A stretch of 64,000 nucleotides of DNA, from positions 1 through 64,000 of the forward strand of contig NZ_JBLWVT010000004.1 in NCBI RefSeq assembly GCF_048268305.1, in the 5' to 3' direction. The notes below the pieces were generated by a model. The model was not told the origin of the DNA, did not search any database, and worked only from the letters and a program-made list of their open reading frames with translations. Each line of letters starts with the position of its first letter. The stretch's first letter is position 1. The DNA is from Pseudodonghicola sp048268305 (lineage in GTDB: Bacteria > Pseudomonadota > Alphaproteobacteria > Rhodobacterales > Rhodobacteraceae). A program made the position numbers and the translations under genes. Positions 8,668-17,841 of the stretch are shown piece by piece.

Positions 8668-10386
8668 ATGACCGCCTCTGACTGGCGCCAGCGCGCCGCC
8701 ACCGTTTTCGAACCGCAGAAGACCGCCGTGACCGCCTCGGGCGGCATGGTGGTGACCAATCACCCCCTTGCCTCGGCCGCCGCGGTCGAGGTTCTGGCGG
8801 CGGGCGGCAACGCCATCGACGCCACCATCGCGGCGCTTTTCACCCTTTCGGTGGTGGAGCCGATGATGGTGGGGATCTTCGGCGGCGGCACCGCGCTGAT
8901 CCGGCTCGCCTCGGGCGAGGAGGTGGTGATTGACGGGCTGTCGCTGGCGCCGGCGGCGGCGCGCCCGGACAGTTATACTCCGATCTCCGACAGCTGGCCC
9001 GATTACATGGAGGTCGAGGGGCGCGAGAATGCGGTGGGGCCGAAATCCATCGCCGTGCCCGGCAACCTCAAGGCCTGGTGCGAGACATTGGACCGCTTTG
9101 GCCGCTGTGATCTGGCGACGGTGACCCAAGCAGCGATCCGCCACGCTGAAACCGGTTTCGCCGCCACCCCCTATCTGTGCAACTGCATCGCCGGCAGCGT
9201 CGAGGACATGCGCCGCGATCCGGAGATCTCCAAGGTCTTCCTGCCCGGCGGCGAGGTGCCTGAACCGGGATATATCATCCGCCAGCCCGACTATGCCGAA
9301 ACCCTGCGCCAGATCGCCCGCGAAGGTGCCGGCGCGCTCTACGGCGGCACCTTGGGCCGGCGGGTTGCCGAGGCCCTGGGCGCTGCCGGCTCCTTCCTGG
9401 GGGTGGAGGATCTGGAGAGCTACAGGACCATTGACCGGACGCCGGTCGAGGGCAGCTATCGCGGGGTGCGCATCCTCGGGTGCCCGCCGCCCTGTTCCGG
9501 CGGCGTCCATGTGGTGCAGATGCTGAACCTGCTCGAGGGTTTCGATGTCGCAGGCCTTGGCTTCGGCACTCGCGAGGGGGCGCATCTGCTCTTTGAGGTG
9601 TTGAAGATCGCCGCCTCGGATCGGCGCGCCTCGACCGCCGATCCGGATTTCTTCGATGTGCCGGTGGCGCGGCTGATGTCGAAGGCCTATGCCGATCAGC
9701 GCCGGTCCGAGATCGACATGACCCGCGCCGGGGCCTTTGCCGCCGCCGCGCTGTCGACGGAATCGCAGAACACCACCCATGTCACCATCGCCGATGCCGA
9801 GGGCAATATCGTCACCTCGACCCAGACCATCAATTCGCTGTTCGGGGCGAAGATGATCATTCCCGGCACCGGGATCATTCCGAACAACTACATGTACCTG
9901 TTCGATCCGCACCCGGGGCTGACGCTGTCGCTGGTGCCGGGCAAGCGGATCACCTCGACCCAATCGCCGCTGATCGGCTTCCGTGGCGGCGCGCCCTGGT
10001 TCGCGTTGGGGTTGCCGGGGGGGCCGCGGCTCTATGGCTCGGCGATGCAGGCGGTGGTCAATCTGATCGACCACGGCATGACCCTGCAGGAGGCGGTGGA
10101 GGCGCCCCGGGTCTGGACCCAAGGCCAGGACAGCGAATGCGAGCTGGAGTTCTCGCCGACGCTGCGGCAGGAGCTGGCCGCGATGGGTCATCCGATCATG
10201 CCGGTGCCGCATATCGCCGGCGGCATGTGCGCGATCGAATTCGGCGGCGATGGCACGATGACCGGCGCCGCCTGCTGGCGTGCTGATGGCACCCCGATGG
10301 GGATCGGCGGCGGACTGGCGCGGGAGGGCACGCAGTTCTGGCCCGACTACCGGCGCAATTCGAAAGAGCTTCGCGGCGACGCCTGA
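8668..10386 (+). CDS. Gamma-glutamyltransferase-like Ntn hydrolase
   Basis: A 572-residue protein of the GGT family, self-cleaving Ntn hydrolases that attack gamma-glutamyl or other amide bonds. The autoprocessing and catalytic Thr is in NTTHVTIAD (Thr369), followed by the family segments STQTINSLFGA and GKRITSTQSPLIGF. The start at 8668 has GGGAAG upstream; an in-frame extension back to 8497 looks non-coding. There is no signal peptide, so it is probably cytosolic. The element that in E. coli GGT supplies the Arg gripping the glutamate carboxylate (DxREMAP) reads DGLSLAP here, so the substrate may not be a gamma-glutamyl compound. The amidase, AtuA-like and peptide-transporter neighbours suggest amide catabolism. 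Confidence 0.75.
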   Translation: MTASDWRQRAATVFEPQKTAVTASGGMVVTNHPLASAAAVEVLAAGGNAIDATIAALFTLSVVEPMMVGIFGGGTALIRLASGEEVVIDGLSLAPAAARPDSYTPISDSWPDYMEVEGRENAVGPKSIAVPGNLKAWCETLDRFGRCDLATVTQAAIRHAETGFAATPYLCNCIAGSVEDMRRDPEISKVFLPGGEVPEPGYIIRQPDYAETLRQIAREGAGALYGGTLGRRVAEALGAAGSFLGVEDLESYRTIDRTPVEGSYRGVRILGCPPPCSGGVHVVQMLNLLEGFDVAGLGFGTREGAHLLFEVLKIAASDRRASTADPDFFDVPVARLMSKAYADQRRSEIDMTRAGAFAAAALSTESQNTTHVTIADAEGNIVTSTQTINSLFGAKMIIPGTGIIPNNYMYLFDPHPGLTLSLVPGKRITSTQSPLIGFRGGAPWFALGLPGGPRLYGSAMQAVVNLIDHGMTLQEAVEAPRVWTQGQDSECELEFSPTLRQELAAMGHPIMPVPHIAGGMCAIEFGGDGTMTGAACWRADGTPMGIGGGLAREGTQFWPDYRRNSKELRGDA

Positions 10387-10422
10387 TGACGAGGCTTTGG
10401 AACGGGGATCAATGGGGATCAC

Positions 10423-10443
10423 GGGGCGCCGCTGCGGCGCCCC
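10423..10443. terminator. Hairpin between convergent genes
   Basis: Perfect 8-bp arms GGGGCGCC (10423-10430) and GGCGCCCC (10436-10443) with loop GCTGC lie in the 64-bp gap between the GGT-like gene and the convergent AtuA-family gene. There is no T run, so it is a weak intrinsic terminator or a Rho-dependent one. Confidence 0.45.
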
Positions 10444-10450
10444 CATGGGT

Positions 10451-11791
10451 CTATCCCGCGCGGCTGTCGATAAAGCTCAGCCGCGGGGTGACGAGATCGC
10501 GCGCCATCAGGCTGGAACAGATGGCGATCACCTCTTCCACCGTCCGCCGCACGCCGCCGCCGCCGGCCGGCCCGTTGACATAAAGCGCTTCGACTTCCTC
10601 GCCGACCCGCTGGGCAAGCTGTTCGTCGTCGCACAGTGCCGCCACCCGGGCGGTCGCCTCATGCGGGTGCGGCGCGTTCAGTCCGGCCGGCAGCAGCGCA
10701 TGGGTGCCAAGCACGTCGAATTCCGCGGCGAGCCCCGGCGCCACCCGCTCCAGCCGCCGCCGCACCACCTCCAGCGCCAGCCCGGCGCGATCCACCGCAG
10801 AGCTGCCGGCATAGGAAATCTGCGCCTCGCCCAGAAAGCCGGCGCGATAGCCGATCGAGACCTTCAGTGTCGCGGGCGCCCTCCGTCCGGTCGCGCCCTT
10901 CAGCCGCACGCGGTCCTGCCCCAGGCTTTCCACCTCGACCTGCGAGAAATCGGCGATCACGTCGGGGGTGATATAGCCGGCGGGGTCGAAGACCTCGTAG
11001 AGCAGTTGTTCCTTGCAGGTGGCGGGGCAGATGGTGCCGCCGCTGCCGACAAGCTTGCCGATCACCAGCGAGCCGTCTTCGAACAGCTCGCCGATGGGAA
11101 AGCCGACCCGGTCCAGATCCGGCACCGTCTTGCAGCCGGGATCAGCGAAATAGCCGCCGGTGATCTGGGCGCCGCATTCCAGCAGATGGCCGGCCATGGT
11201 GGCAAAGCCCAGCCGCGGCCAGTCGTCCAGCCCCCAGCCGAAATGATGCAGGATCGGCCCGACGAAGAGCGACGGATCCGCCACCCGCCCGGTGATGACC
11301 ACATCGGCGCCCTGTTGCAGCGCCTGCAGCACCGGTGCGGCGCCCAGATAGGCGTTGCCGGAAAAGACGGTGTCGCCCAGGCTGTCCAGCGCTGCGCCGG
11401 TTTCGAGAATGGGGGTGTCGCCGGTCAGCAGGGCGTGGACATCGTCGCCTTCGATCACCGCGATCCTGATCGGCGGCAGGCCCAGGTCGCGCGCGATTTG
11501 GGCGATCCTTTCGCCGGCCTTGCGAGGGTTGGCCGCCCCCATGTTCGACACGATCCGGGTGCCCTTCGCGACGCAGAGCGGCAGCACCGCGCGCATCCGC
11601 CGGTCCAGCAGCGGGTCATAGCCCTTGTCGGGGTCCTTCGCCCGGGCCAGCTGCGCCTTGGCGACGGTGCGTTCGGCCAGGCATTCGAAGACGATGTAGT
11701 CCAGTTCCCCCTCGCGCACCAGATCGACCGCCGGGCTGATCCGGTCGCCGGCATAGCCGGCGCCGGTTCCGATCCGCAGCGCAGGCCTCAC
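10451..11791 (-). CDS. AtuA-family protein (DUF1446)
   Basis: A 446-residue protein recognised by its start (RIGTGAGYAGDRISPAVDLV) and by SNMGAANPRKAG, typical of the AtuA/DUF1446 family, first named from acyclic terpene utilisation in Pseudomonas. Its reaction is not established. Many homologues are fused to, or encoded beside, a small ferredoxin-fold domain; here that domain is absent from this protein and is encoded separately at 19522-19824. Start is GTG at 11791, overlapping the amidase stop (GTGA), so the two are co-translated. It most likely serves breakdown of the same unknown substrate as the amidase, GGT-like enzyme and ABC importer. Confidence 0.75.
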   Translation of the reverse strand: MRPALRIGTGAGYAGDRISPAVDLVREGELDYIVFECLAERTVAKAQLARAKDPDKGYDPLLDRRMRAVLPLCVAKGTRIVSNMGAANPRKAGERIAQIARDLGLPPIRIAVIEGDDVHALLTGDTPILETGAALDSLGDTVFSGNAYLGAAPVLQALQQGADVVITGRVADPSLFVGPILHHFGWGLDDWPRLGFATMAGHLLECGAQITGGYFADPGCKTVPDLDRVGFPIGELFEDGSLVIGKLVGSGGTICPATCKEQLLYEVFDPAGYITPDVIADFSQVEVESLGQDRVRLKGATGRRAPATLKVSIGYRAGFLGEAQISYAGSSAVDRAGLALEVVRRRLERVAPGLAAEFDVLGTHALLPAGLNAPHPHEATARVAALCDDEQLAQRVGEEVEALYVNGPAGGGGVRRTVEEVIAICSSLMARDLVTPRLSFIDSRAG

Positions 11792-13209
11792 GCGCGGGCC
11801 TCGCGCGGCAGGATCGGGGTGATCTTGCCCAGCCCCATCGCCCGTTCAAAAGCCGCCGCCGCCTGCAGCAGCGCGTGTTCCCCGCGCGGCTTGCCGACGA
11901 TCTGCAACCCGATCGGCAGCCCGTCTCTGGTAAAGCCGCAGGGCACCGAGATCGCCGGCAGCCCCAGCATGGAAATCGCGAAGGTGATGGCGATCCAGTC
12001 GATATAGCGGTCGAATCTATGATCCTCGCATTGCTCGACAGTGGTCCATTCCACCGGGAAGGGCGGCACCACCGTGGTCGGGCAGAGCAGCAGATCATGG
12101 GTTTCGAAATAGGCTGCGACCCGGGCATAGACGGCGGCGCGGGTGCGTTCGCCGCGCGCCAGTGTTTCGACGTCGAGCGCACGGGCGGTATCGACGCTCC
12201 AGGTGATTTCCGGCGTCAGCCCGTCGCGGGACCGGTCGACCAGCGGACCCATGCCCACCACATGGCCGAAGCCTCGCACCTCATAAAAGGCATCGACGAT
12301 ACCGCTGAAATCCGGGCAGCTGTCTTCGACCGTGGCGCCCATGGTTTCGAACACGCCGCCTGCGGCGCGCACCGCGGCGGCGATCTCCGAATGGCAATAG
12401 GTGATGCCCAGATCGGTGGAGAGGCCCAGGCGCAGAGCCTTCGGATCCTGATCCAGCCCGGCGCGATAGCTGTCCACCACCGGCGGATAAGACAGCGGAT
12501 CGCCCGGCGCATGGCCCACCATCGCGTCCAGCATCAGCGCCACATCGGCAACGGTCCGCGCCAGCGGCCCCTGCACCGGCAGCAGGTTGAAGGGGGTGCC
12601 GGTCGGGCCGCGCGGCACCAGCCCGGGGCTGGGGCGCAGGCCGACGATGCCGCAGAAGGCGGCGGGCGCGCGGATCGAGGCGCCCAGATCCGATCCGGTC
12701 GCCAGCCAGACCTGACCGGTGGCCAGCGCCGCCGCCGAGCCGCCGGAGGAGCCGGCAGTCGACAGGGCAGGATTCCACGGGTTGCGGGTGTAACCGAACA
12801 GTGTGCTATATGTGGTGGCGTTGAAGCCAAATTCGGGCGAGGTCGCCTTGGCCACCGGGATCGCGCCGCGACGCTGCAGATTGCCGACATCATAGCTCGA
12901 GGCCGAGGCGACGGTCTCGGCGAACAGCGGGCAGCCTCCCATCGTGGTGCGCTGGCCGGCCACATGGCTCAGATCCTTGACCGCGATCGGCAGCCCGCCC
13001 AGCCAGCAGCGCGGGTCGGGCGTCGCGGCCTCAAGCGCCTTGGCCTCCTCGCGCGCGGCGTCGTGAAAGCGGATGGGCAGGGCGTTGACGGTGCCGTCTA
13101 CCGCTGCGCTGCGCGCCTCGGCGGCGTCGATCAGATCCGTCGGGGTGATCTCTTTCTTCTGCAGCAGCGCGACGGCCTCGGTGGCGGTCAGCTCCGTTAG
13201 TTCGGTCAC
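11788..13209 (-). CDS. Amidase, amidase-signature family
   Basis: A 473-residue amidase-signature enzyme hydrolysing a carboxamide to acid plus amine. The catalytic triad is visible: Lys78 in PIAVKDL, cis-Ser154 in AGSSGGSAAAL and nucleophile Ser178 in GSDLGASIR. It is first in a two-gene operon with the AtuA-family gene. A copy of the motif ATTCATAAG lies about 100 bp upstream and resembles sites in the promoter of the adjacent LysR gene, which suggests control by that regulator. It is not a likely GatA subunit, since no gatC or gatB is nearby. Confidence 0.85.
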   Translation of the reverse strand: MTELTELTATEAVALLQKKEITPTDLIDAAEARSAAVDGTVNALPIRFHDAAREEAKALEAATPDPRCWLGGLPIAVKDLSHVAGQRTTMGGCPLFAETVASASSYDVGNLQRRGAIPVAKATSPEFGFNATTYSTLFGYTRNPWNPALSTAGSSGGSAAALATGQVWLATGSDLGASIRAPAAFCGIVGLRPSPGLVPRGPTGTPFNLLPVQGPLARTVADVALMLDAMVGHAPGDPLSYPPVVDSYRAGLDQDPKALRLGLSTDLGITYCHSEIAAAVRAAGGVFETMGATVEDSCPDFSGIVDAFYEVRGFGHVVGMGPLVDRSRDGLTPEITWSVDTARALDVETLARGERTRAAVYARVAAYFETHDLLLCPTTVVPPFPVEWTTVEQCEDHRFDRYIDWIAITFAISMLGLPAISVPCGFTRDGLPIGLQIVGKPRGEHALLQAAAAFERAMGLGKITPILPREARA

Positions 13210-13307
13210 TGTGACTTTCTCCTGACGCGGTTTTTGGGCCCTGTCGGGCGGGGTCCTTGCCAGTATCAGGGAAAAATCTGCGCAGAATAATTTAAACGAA
13301 CGGAAGC

Positions 13308-13316
13308 ATTCATAAG
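13308..13316 (-). promoter_or_regulatory. Candidate LysR-regulator half site upstream of the amidase operon
   Basis: ATTCATAAG, preceded by GC, matches at eight of nine positions the ATTCATATG elements at 14323-14331 and, inverted, 14395-14403 in the regulator's own promoter. It sits upstream of the amidase start in an A+T-rich patch. The match is by eye only. Confidence 0.4.
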
Positions 13317-13374
13317 CATAGGGTAAGAGTGTCGATGCTCCGCACGCAGCCGGAGGTTCGGGGTGGTCGGCGGA

Positions 13375-14328
13375 TCAGCCGACCTCTGACAATGCGATCC
13401 GCGGCAGGTCCTTGAAGCGGGCAAGGCTGTCATTGCCGATCGCCGCGCCCGAGCGCTGGAACATGTCGAGCACGGCCAGTGTCGCCGGGCTGCGGCTGCG
13501 CCGGCGCAGCATGATCAGGCCGATCTCGCGCTGGGCCGCCGGCCCCTCCAGCGCGCGCAGCACCAGTCCGCTCAGGTCAAGCCCGCCGAGCGCGAGTTCC
13601 GGGATCAGGGTGATGCCGACGCCGCTGCGCACCAGCCCCAACGCGGTGTTGAGCCCGCTGATTTCGCTGCGGCGCAGCAGGTTCGAACCAAGCTGGGCCG
13701 ACAGCATGCGCACCTGATGTTCGATGCTGGTATTGCCCGAGAAACCGATGAAGGGGCGTTTGCTCAGATCCTCCCAGCTTGGCGAGGCGATCTGTGCCAG
13801 CGGATCGTTTTCGTGGCAGAGGCAGACCAGCCGGTCCTTCAGCAGCGGTTCGAACCGCAGGTTCGAGGCCTTGGACGGGCGGGTGCCGATGCCGAAATCG
13901 ACCTCTTCGTTCTCGACGCTTTCCTGCAGCGGTTCGGCCAGACGTTCGACGATCGACACCTCGATATCGGGGTGCTCCTCGACCATGCGCGACAGCAGCG
14001 GCGGCAGGATGGTGGCGCCGGCCGAGGGCAGGATGGCGATCCGCACCCGGCCGCGTCGCAGCAGCCTGAGATCGGTCATGTCCTGACAGGCGTCGTCCAG
14101 ATCATCGAGAATCCGCGCGATCCGGTCATAGAACTCCAGCCCTTCGCTGGTCACCTCGACGCGGCGGGTGGTGCGATCGAACAGCCTGAGGCCGAGTTCC
14201 TCTTCAAGCTGGCGGATCAGGAGGGAAAATCCGGGCTGGGTGATCCCCATCCGCTCAGCGGCTTCCGAGAAGGAATTGGACTGCACCCCGGCGATAAAGG
14301 CACGGAGCTGCCTCAGGTTCACATTCAT
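13375..14328 (-). CDS. LysR-family transcriptional regulator
   Basis: A 317-residue regulator with an N-terminal winged helix-turn-helix (MNVNLRQLRAFIAGVQ through GITQPGFSLLIRQLEEELGLRLFDR) and a periplasmic-binding-protein-like effector domain from about residue 90. The start at 14328 is chosen because LysR proteins begin a few residues before the LRQLRAF element; longer in-frame starts would add an atypical tail. It is divergent from the dipeptide-type ABC importer and next to the amidase-AtuA operon, so it probably controls both in response to their substrate. Confidence 0.85.
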   Translation of the reverse strand: MNVNLRQLRAFIAGVQSNSFSEAAERMGITQPGFSLLIRQLEEELGLRLFDRTTRRVEVTSEGLEFYDRIARILDDLDDACQDMTDLRLLRRGRVRIAILPSAGATILPPLLSRMVEEHPDIEVSIVERLAEPLQESVENEEVDFGIGTRPSKASNLRFEPLLKDRLVCLCHENDPLAQIASPSWEDLSKRPFIGFSGNTSIEHQVRMLSAQLGSNLLRRSEISGLNTALGLVRSGVGITLIPELALGGLDLSGLVLRALEGPAAQREIGLIMLRRRSRSPATLAVLDMFQRSGAAIGNDSLARFKDLPRIALSEVG

Positions 14329-14403
14329 ATGCAACGCAAATAGACCCATAACTAGAAGAAAGCAATATATTTGCGGGTCGTTTGCTATGGTTTTCATATG
14401 AAT
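14323..14403. promoter_or_regulatory. Divergent promoter region with inverted ATTCATATG repeats
   Basis: The 116-bp gap between the LysR gene and the ABC importer is AT-rich. ATTCATATG at 14323-14331 overlaps the LysR start codon, and its inverse CATATGAAT lies at 14395-14403, the latter inside the 10-bp palindrome TTCATATGAA (14393-14402). The placement fits autorepression plus activation of the importer. Confidence 0.45.
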
Positions 14404-14444
14404 GCGTTTCCGTTGAAGGCGCAGAACAACAGGGAAGCCCAGGT

Positions 14445-16022
14445 ATGAAAGCACGATGTTTCAGAAATTTCGCCACGGCTCTGTCGGTCGCAGCCCTGCT
14501 GCCTGCCGGTGCCGCCTTTGCCGAAACCACCCTGCGGGTGGTCGGCCATGCGGCGCTCAAGATGCTCGATCCGGTCAATACGACCGCCTATATCACCCGC
14601 AACCACGGCTATTTCATCTATGACACGCTGTTCTCGATCGACGACAGCTTTGCGCCGCAGCCGCAGATGGTCGATACTTGGGCGGTCAGCGCGGATGGCC
14701 TGACCTATAGCTTCACCCTGCGCGAGGGGCTGGCCTTCCACAACGGCGCCCCGGTCACCGCCGAGGATTGCATCGCCTCGATCCAGCGCTGGGCGCAGCG
14801 CGACGCCATCGGCAAGCGGATGGCGAAACATGTCGAGGCGATGACCGCCACTGGCGCAACCTCGTTCGAGATCAAGCTGAGCTCGAAGTTCGGGGCGCTG
14901 ATCGACGGTTTCGCCAAGCCCAGTTCGTTGCCCTTATTCATCATGCCCGCCGATATCGCCGCCACCCCGGCAAGCGAGCAGATCAAGGCCTATATCGGCT
15001 CGGGGCCGTTCAAGTTCGTCGCCGACGATTTCCAACCGGGCGTGAGGGCCGTTTATGAGAAGAACGCCGATTACCTGCCCCGGGTCGAGCCTGCCTCGGG
15101 CCTGGCGGGGGGCAAGATCGTCAAGGTCGACCGGGTCGAATATCTGTCCTTCCCGGATTCGCAGACCGTCGTGAACGCGCTGAAACAGGGCGAGGTCGAT
15201 ATGGTCGAGTCGGTGACCCCCGACATGGCCAAGCAGCTTGCCGACGACAAGGATGTGGTGATCGCCGCGACCGCCGCCAAATTCGTGCCGGTGGTGCGGT
15301 TCAACTGGCTGCAGCCGCCGTTCAACGATCCGAAGGCGCGCCAGGCGGTGCTTTACGGCCTGTCGCAATACGACTTCATGGCGGCGCAGATCGGCGATGA
15401 GAAATACTATCAGATCTGCGGCGCGATGTTCGGCTGCGGCACCCAGCTTGAGACCGAGGTGGGGGCGGTGCAGACCGCCGAATACCCCGATCTGAAGAAG
15501 GCCAAGGAACTGCTGGCCCAGTCCAACTACAAGGGCGAAAAGGTCATCGTGCTGCAGCCGACGGATCTGCCGACGCTCTCGGCGATCCCGCCGCTGATGG
15601 TGCAGGTGCTGCAGCAGATCGGCTTCAACGCCGAGGCGGCGCCGATGGATTGGGCGTCCTATCTGCAACGCCGCAACAGCCAGGCCCCGGTTGCCGATGG
15701 CGGCTGGAGCGTCGCCTTCGGCAGCTGGAACATGCTGGATCTGGTGTCGCCGATCTCGAACCTGAACCTCGATACCGCCGGGGCCGAGGGATATGCCGGC
15801 TGGTCCTCGGACCCGGTCATGGCCGAGCTGAAGGACGCCTTTGCCGCCGCCGAGAGCGTCGCCGAGAAAAAGCAGCTCGCCGAAGAGATTCAGAAGCGCG
15901 CCTATGAGCTGGTGTTCGCCATCCCGCTCGGCACCTGGAGCCGGACGGCAGCCTGGGGCCAGAACATCCACGGCCGGATCAACGCGCCGGTGTCGATCTA
16001 CTGGAACGTGTCGAAAGACTGA
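14445..16022 (+). CDS. Periplasmic substrate-binding protein of a dipeptide-type ABC importer
   Basis: A 525-residue SBP family 5 protein. A signal peptide (KARCFRNFATALSVAALLPAGAAFA) precedes ETTLRVVGHAALKMLDPV, and typical segments include YDTLFSIDDSFAPQPQMVDTW and YSFTLREGLAFHNGAPVTAEDC. It binds a peptide, glutathione-like or other short solute in the periplasm and hands it to the two permeases that follow. The start at 14445 is the ATG directly before the signal peptide. First gene of a four-gene operon. Confidence 0.9.
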   Translation: MKARCFRNFATALSVAALLPAGAAFAETTLRVVGHAALKMLDPVNTTAYITRNHGYFIYDTLFSIDDSFAPQPQMVDTWAVSADGLTYSFTLREGLAFHNGAPVTAEDCIASIQRWAQRDAIGKRMAKHVEAMTATGATSFEIKLSSKFGALIDGFAKPSSLPLFIMPADIAATPASEQIKAYIGSGPFKFVADDFQPGVRAVYEKNADYLPRVEPASGLAGGKIVKVDRVEYLSFPDSQTVVNALKQGEVDMVESVTPDMAKQLADDKDVVIAATAAKFVPVVRFNWLQPPFNDPKARQAVLYGLSQYDFMAAQIGDEKYYQICGAMFGCGTQLETEVGAVQTAEYPDLKKAKELLAQSNYKGEKVIVLQPTDLPTLSAIPPLMVQVLQQIGFNAEAAPMDWASYLQRRNSQAPVADGGWSVAFGSWNMLDLVSPISNLNLDTAGAEGYAGWSSDPVMAELKDAFAAAESVAEKKQLAEEIQKRAYELVFAIPLGTWSRTAAWGQNIHGRINAPVSIYWNVSKD

Positions 16023-16042
16023 CGGGCAAAGGACGGCTCCCC

Positions 16043-16981
16043 ATGTTTCGCCTTCTCTTCTCGCGGCTGCTGATGTCGATCCCGGTGGTGCTGATCGTCA
16101 TGGTCGTGGTGTTCCTGCTGGTGCGTCTGACCGGGGATCCCGCCTCTCTGCTGGCCGGAGATCTGGCCAGCCCCGCCGTTCTGGCCGAAATTCGCGCCCG
16201 GCTGGGGCTGGATCAGCCGCTGGTGGTGCAGTTCTTCGTCTGGATCGGAGAGCTGCTGCGCGGCGATCTGGGGCAGTCGGTGCTGTCCAGCCGTCCGGTG
16301 GCCGAGGAGATCGGCCGCCGGATCGAACCGACGCTGATCCTGACCCTGTCGTCCATCGTGCTGACCGTGCTGATCGCGGTGCCGATCGGCGCAATCGCCG
16401 CCTGGAAGCACGAACAGATGACCGACCGCATCCTGATGATGCTCTCGGTGATCGGGTTTTCGGTGCCCACCTTCGTGATCGGCTATGTGCTGATCATGAT
16501 CGGGGCGCTCTGGCTCGATCTGCTGCCGGTGCAGGGCTATGTCAGCCCGCTCGACGATTTCTGGAACGGCCTCTATCACCTGATCCTGCCGACCCTCACG
16601 CTCAGCGTCTTCTTCATGTCGCTGATTGCCCGTGTCACCCGCGCCTCGGTGCTCGAGGTGATGGGCGAGGATTTCATCCGCGCGGCCCGCGCCAAGGGGC
16701 TGCCGGAACGGCGGGTGCTGTGGAAACACGCCTTCCGCAACGCCTCGGTGCCGGTGGTGACGGTGATCGGGCTGGGGATCGGCATGCTGATCTCGGGCGT
16801 CGTGGTGACCGAAAGCGTCTTCAACATCCCCGGTGTCGGGCGGCTGACCATCGACGCGATCCTGTCGCGCGATTTCCCGGTGGTGCAGGGGGTGATCATC
16901 TTCTTCGCGCTCACCTATGTCGCGATCAACCTGCTGATCGACATCGCCTATGTCCTGATCGACCCGAGGATCCGCTATTGA
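16043..16981 (+). CDS. ABC importer permease, DppB-like
   Basis: A 312-residue inner-membrane permease with six predicted spans and the N-terminal MFRLLFSRLLMSIPVVLIVMV block typical of DppB/OppB proteins. The cytoplasmic EAA-type loop (EDFIRAARAKGLPERRVLWKHAFRNA) contacts the ATPase. It lies 20 bp after the binding-protein gene, and its stop overlaps the TTG start of the next permease. Confidence 0.9.
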   Translation: MFRLLFSRLLMSIPVVLIVMVVVFLLVRLTGDPASLLAGDLASPAVLAEIRARLGLDQPLVVQFFVWIGELLRGDLGQSVLSSRPVAEEIGRRIEPTLILTLSSIVLTVLIAVPIGAIAAWKHEQMTDRILMMLSVIGFSVPTFVIGYVLIMIGALWLDLLPVQGYVSPLDDFWNGLYHLILPTLTLSVFFMSLIARVTRASVLEVMGEDFIRAARAKGLPERRVLWKHAFRNASVPVVTVIGLGIGMLISGVVVTESVFNIPGVGRLTIDAILSRDFPVVQGVIIFFALTYVAINLLIDIAYVLIDPRIRY

Positions 16982-17841
16982 CCTCCCTATCCCTTCCGTT
17001 CCTGCGGATGCCGGCGCTGAGCCGGTCGACCAAGCGCGCGCTTCTCTTCGCCGTGCTGCCGCTTCTGGTGATCGTTCTGGCGGCGATCTTCGCGCCGCTG
17101 CTGACTCAGCATGACCCCACCTTCATCAGCCCGCGCAAGCGGCTGGCGCCCCCCGGCGCGACCTTCTGGTTCGGCGCCGACGCGCTGGGCCGCGATCTTT
17201 ATGCCCGGGTGATCTATGGCGCACGGGTATCGTTGACGATCGGTTTTCTGGTCTGCATCCTGGCGCTTGCGATAGGCACCTTCTTCGGGCTGATCTCGGG
17301 GGTCTCGCGCGCGGCCGATGCGGTGATGATGCGGGTGATGGACGGTTTCATGGCGATCCCCGGCATCCTTCTGGCGGTGACGCTGGTGTCGCTGTTCGGG
17401 GCCAGCCTGTTTTCGGTGGTTCTGGCCATCGCCTTTCCCGACATCCCGCGGGTGACGCGGATCGTGCGTTCGGTGGTGCTCTCGGCACGAGAGGAACCCT
17501 ATGTCGAGGCCGCCATGGGGGTCGGCGTGCCGCGCTGGAAGGTGGTGTTCCGCCATATCCTGCCCAATTGCATCGCGCCGCTGACGGTGCAGGGCACCTA
17601 TATCTTCGCCTCTGCCATCCTGGTCGAGGCGGTGCTGGGGTTCCTCGGCGTCGGTTATCCGCCCAGCATCCCGACCTGGGGCAATATCCTGGCCGAGGGC
17701 CGGGCGCATTTCCAGGCCGCCCCCTGGACCATCGTCTTCGCCGGCGCGGTGCGGTCGATCACGGTGCTTTGCGTCAACGGCCTGGGCGATGTGCTGCGCG
17801 CCTGGCTCGATCCGAAATTCGCCCCGAAGGAGCAAGGCTGA
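16978..17841 (+). CDS. ABC importer permease, DppC-like
   Basis: A 287-residue permease with an N-terminal span, the family motif HDPTFISPRKRLAPPGATFWFGADALGRDLYARVI-like region, and an EAA loop (EEPYVEAAMGVGVPRWKVVFRHILPN). I choose the TTG at 16978 as start: it overlaps the upstream stop (TTGA) and has GAGGA seven bases before it. The first ATG (17008) gives 277 residues and has no clear ribosome binding site. Its stop overlaps the next ATG. Confidence 0.85.
   Translation: MTSLSLPFLRMPALSRSTKRALLFAVLPLLVIVLAAIFAPLLTQHDPTFISPRKRLAPPGATFWFGADALGRDLYARVIYGARVSLTIGFLVCILALAIGTFFGLISGVSRAADAVMMRVMDGFMAIPGILLAVTLVSLFGASLFSVVLAIAFPDIPRVTRIVRSVVLSAREEPYVEAAMGVGVPRWKVVFRHILPNCIAPLTVQGTYIFASAILVEAVLGFLGVGYPPSIPTWGNILAEGRAHFQAAPWTIVFAGAVRSITVLCVNGLGDVLRAWLDPKFAPKEQG

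Noticed and set aside
13670..13700. GGTTCGAACC as a possible tRNA T-arm
   Set aside because: It lies inside the LysR coding sequence and no acceptor or anticodon stem can be built around it.
15841..17841. A 666-codon open frame ending with the DppC-like permease
   Set aside because: Its first two thirds are shadow translation of the binding-protein and DppB genes. The permease begins at 16978.
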